From NCBI GenBank assembly GCA_031288745.1, contig JAITQT010000118.1, positions 1 through 5,927 of the forward strand: DNA of 5,927 bases, given 5' to 3'. Positions 5,175-5,927 of the stretch are shown one piece after another. The position numbers were made by a program, and so were the translations under genes. How positions within the stretch are numbered: the first letter of the stretch is position 1; the number at the start of each line of letters is the position of its first letter. The stretch is from Deltaproteobacteria bacterium. GTDB taxonomy: Bacteria > Desulfobacterota > Desulfarculia > Adiutricales > Adiutricaceae. A model generated the notes under the pieces. That model was not told the DNA's origin and searched no databases. It saw nothing but the letters and a program-made list of their open reading frames with translations.

Positions 5175-5927
5175 GTGGCGAAGGCCAAAAAGAAAACAGC
5201 TGCGGCCGTAGGTAGATTAACCAGCAACAAGGCGATGGAGAACGCCATTACTAAACTTTACGACATGAGTGTCGTACACGAAATCGCCGCTGGCCTAGAC
5301 GTTCACAAAGAAACCGCAGTCGCGACCATAGTCGGGCTTGATGATGTTCCTGGTGGTACCGTGACCAAAAAGTTCAGGACCCTGAAAAAGGACATCGACG
5401 AGATGAATTAGTAGCTGCTCGAAAGTAAGGTCGAAATGGTGCTCATGGAGAGCACTGGCATCTACTGGGCGGAGACGTACTACCGGCTCAGCGAAGCTGG
5501 TTTGAACGTGGTAGTGGGCAACCCCACGAAATCAAGAATGTTCCGGGGTGCCAGACCGATCTCGGGGATTCCAGATGGCTGGCTAACATCGCCAGGTTCG
5601 ACCTCATCCGCCACAGTAGGATCCTTCCCAAGGAGTACGAAGAGGTACGGGAGTTGGCCCGTATGCGGCAGGACTTCATGAAGGAAAGGGCCCGACTTAA
5701 GAACAGGTTCGAAAGGGCTCTCGTCTTAGGCGGGTTCAACGTATCCCAGCTCGTCACCGATGTCTTCGGAAAGACCGGCCTGGTCATTGTTAGCGAGCTG
5801 CTGGCTGAAGACTGTCCGAAAGATATCATCAAAAGTATAGAGTGCGAGCTTGATTGGCGTCTGAAAACTCCGAGGCAGAAGCTGTTGGACGCCCTCTCGG
5901 GCACTATGTCCGAGACACTCAAGTTCT
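5175..5927 (+). pseudogene. IS110-family transposase, interrupted by TAG TAG and a -1 frameshift, 3' end outside window
   Basis: IS110 transposases are DEDD (RuvC-like) recombinases that move an IS through a circular intermediate. Start: GTG 5175, with AAAGG at 5162-5166 eight bases upstream. Codons 1-78 include GLDVHKET (first catalytic Asp, D42) and end DIDEMN before TAG TAG (5409-5414). The same frame resumes at once as LLESKVEMVLMESTGIYW (catalytic Glu at 5448-5450), reaching GLNVVVGNP. At about 5520-5527 the coding frame shifts by -1: the expected N-P-H-E needs one more C in the C4 run at 5522-5525. It then continues HEIKNVPGCQTDLGDSRWLA (Asp codons 5558 and 5567), RMRQDFMKERARLKNRFERA and DVFGKTG to the window edge. 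All four acidic residues survive, but the usual GrKTD motif reads GCQTD. A TGG to TAG change (Trp before LL is usual) plus a second change explains the tandem stops. The C-terminal Transposase_20 domain lies outside the window. Recent decay or sequencing error in the C-run are both possible. Confidence 0.85.

Larger units (their letters stand above)
4883..5927 (+). mobile_element. IS110-family insertion sequence, left part, decayed
   Basis: The element comprises the non-coding left region with the candidate RNA and a transposase of the IS110 (DEDD) family reading left to right; its right end lies beyond the window. The left boundary cannot be fixed. IS110 elements usually lack terminal inverted repeats and target duplications, and only the change in base and codon use after about 4880 marks it. 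The transposase codons (GTC, CTG, GAG, AAG, CGG) differ from the TTA/CTA-rich host genes to the left, consistent with arrival from another genome. The reading frame is disrupted, so this copy is probably not active on its own. Confidence 0.65.

Noticed and set aside
4918..5211. 97-residue + strand frame across the non-coding stretch, starting with TTG
   Set aside because: No ribosome binding site, no recognisable domain, and it overlaps both the candidate RNA and the transposase start in another frame; better explained as a frame left open by chance in structured RNA sequence.
5488..5922. 144-residue - strand frame
   Set aside because: Antisense shadow of the frameshifted IS110 transposase, whose + strand reading has clear family motifs.
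1..5927. CRISPR array, tRNA or rRNA genes
   Set aside because: No regularly spaced repeats, no cloverleaf with a T-arm GTTCRANNC in the right setting, and no rRNA-like sequence was seen on either strand.

Overview
The window most resembles a chromosomal segment of a deltaproteobacterium (Desulfobacterota, Desulfovibrio-like). This rests on family resemblance only: a CgeB/DUF3880-type glycosyltransferase, a GT9 heptosyltransferase-like enzyme with a Cys-rich insert, and a ZraP/CpxP-type periplasmic metal-binding protein. The host genes share a style rich in TTA/CTA, GCC and AGG/AGA codons. The right end is different in base and codon use and reads as acquired insertion-sequence DNA.

Left block (1-3278, + strand): a tightly packed glycosyltransferase operon. 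It holds the C-terminus of a probable GT4 glycosyltransferase (stop at 174-176), a 594-aa CgeB-like glycosyltransferase whose start overlaps the previous gene, and a 453-aa GT9 protein joined by an ATGA overlap (1917-1920). Three sugar transferases in a row point to surface glycan or protein (for example flagellin) glycosylation; the acceptor cannot be told from the sequence.

Middle block (3279-3860): about 580 bases of AT-rich DNA without a full gene. On the - strand it holds a 38-codon reading frame (3625-3509) that looks like the first part of an IS transposase with its promoter and ribosome binding site intact. A perfect 10-bp inverted repeat is centred on its -10 box, and a related direct-repeat copy lies about 100 bases upstream of the reading frame.

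A ZraP-like secreted protein follows on the - strand (4595-3861): signal peptide, Asp/Arg-rich linker, helical Metal_resist-like core and a His/Gly/Cys tail. It converges with the glycosyltransferase operon.

Right block (about 4641-5927, + strand): a spacer with one doubtful small reading frame, then a good sigma70-type promoter (4883-4912). This is followed by a roughly 209-base non-coding stretch closed by a 9-bp inverted repeat, and then an IS110-family transposase that runs off the window. The transposase is broken by two adjacent in-frame TAG codons and a -1 frameshift. The non-coding stretch lies where IS110-group elements encode their bridge RNA, and it is the most interesting object in the window.
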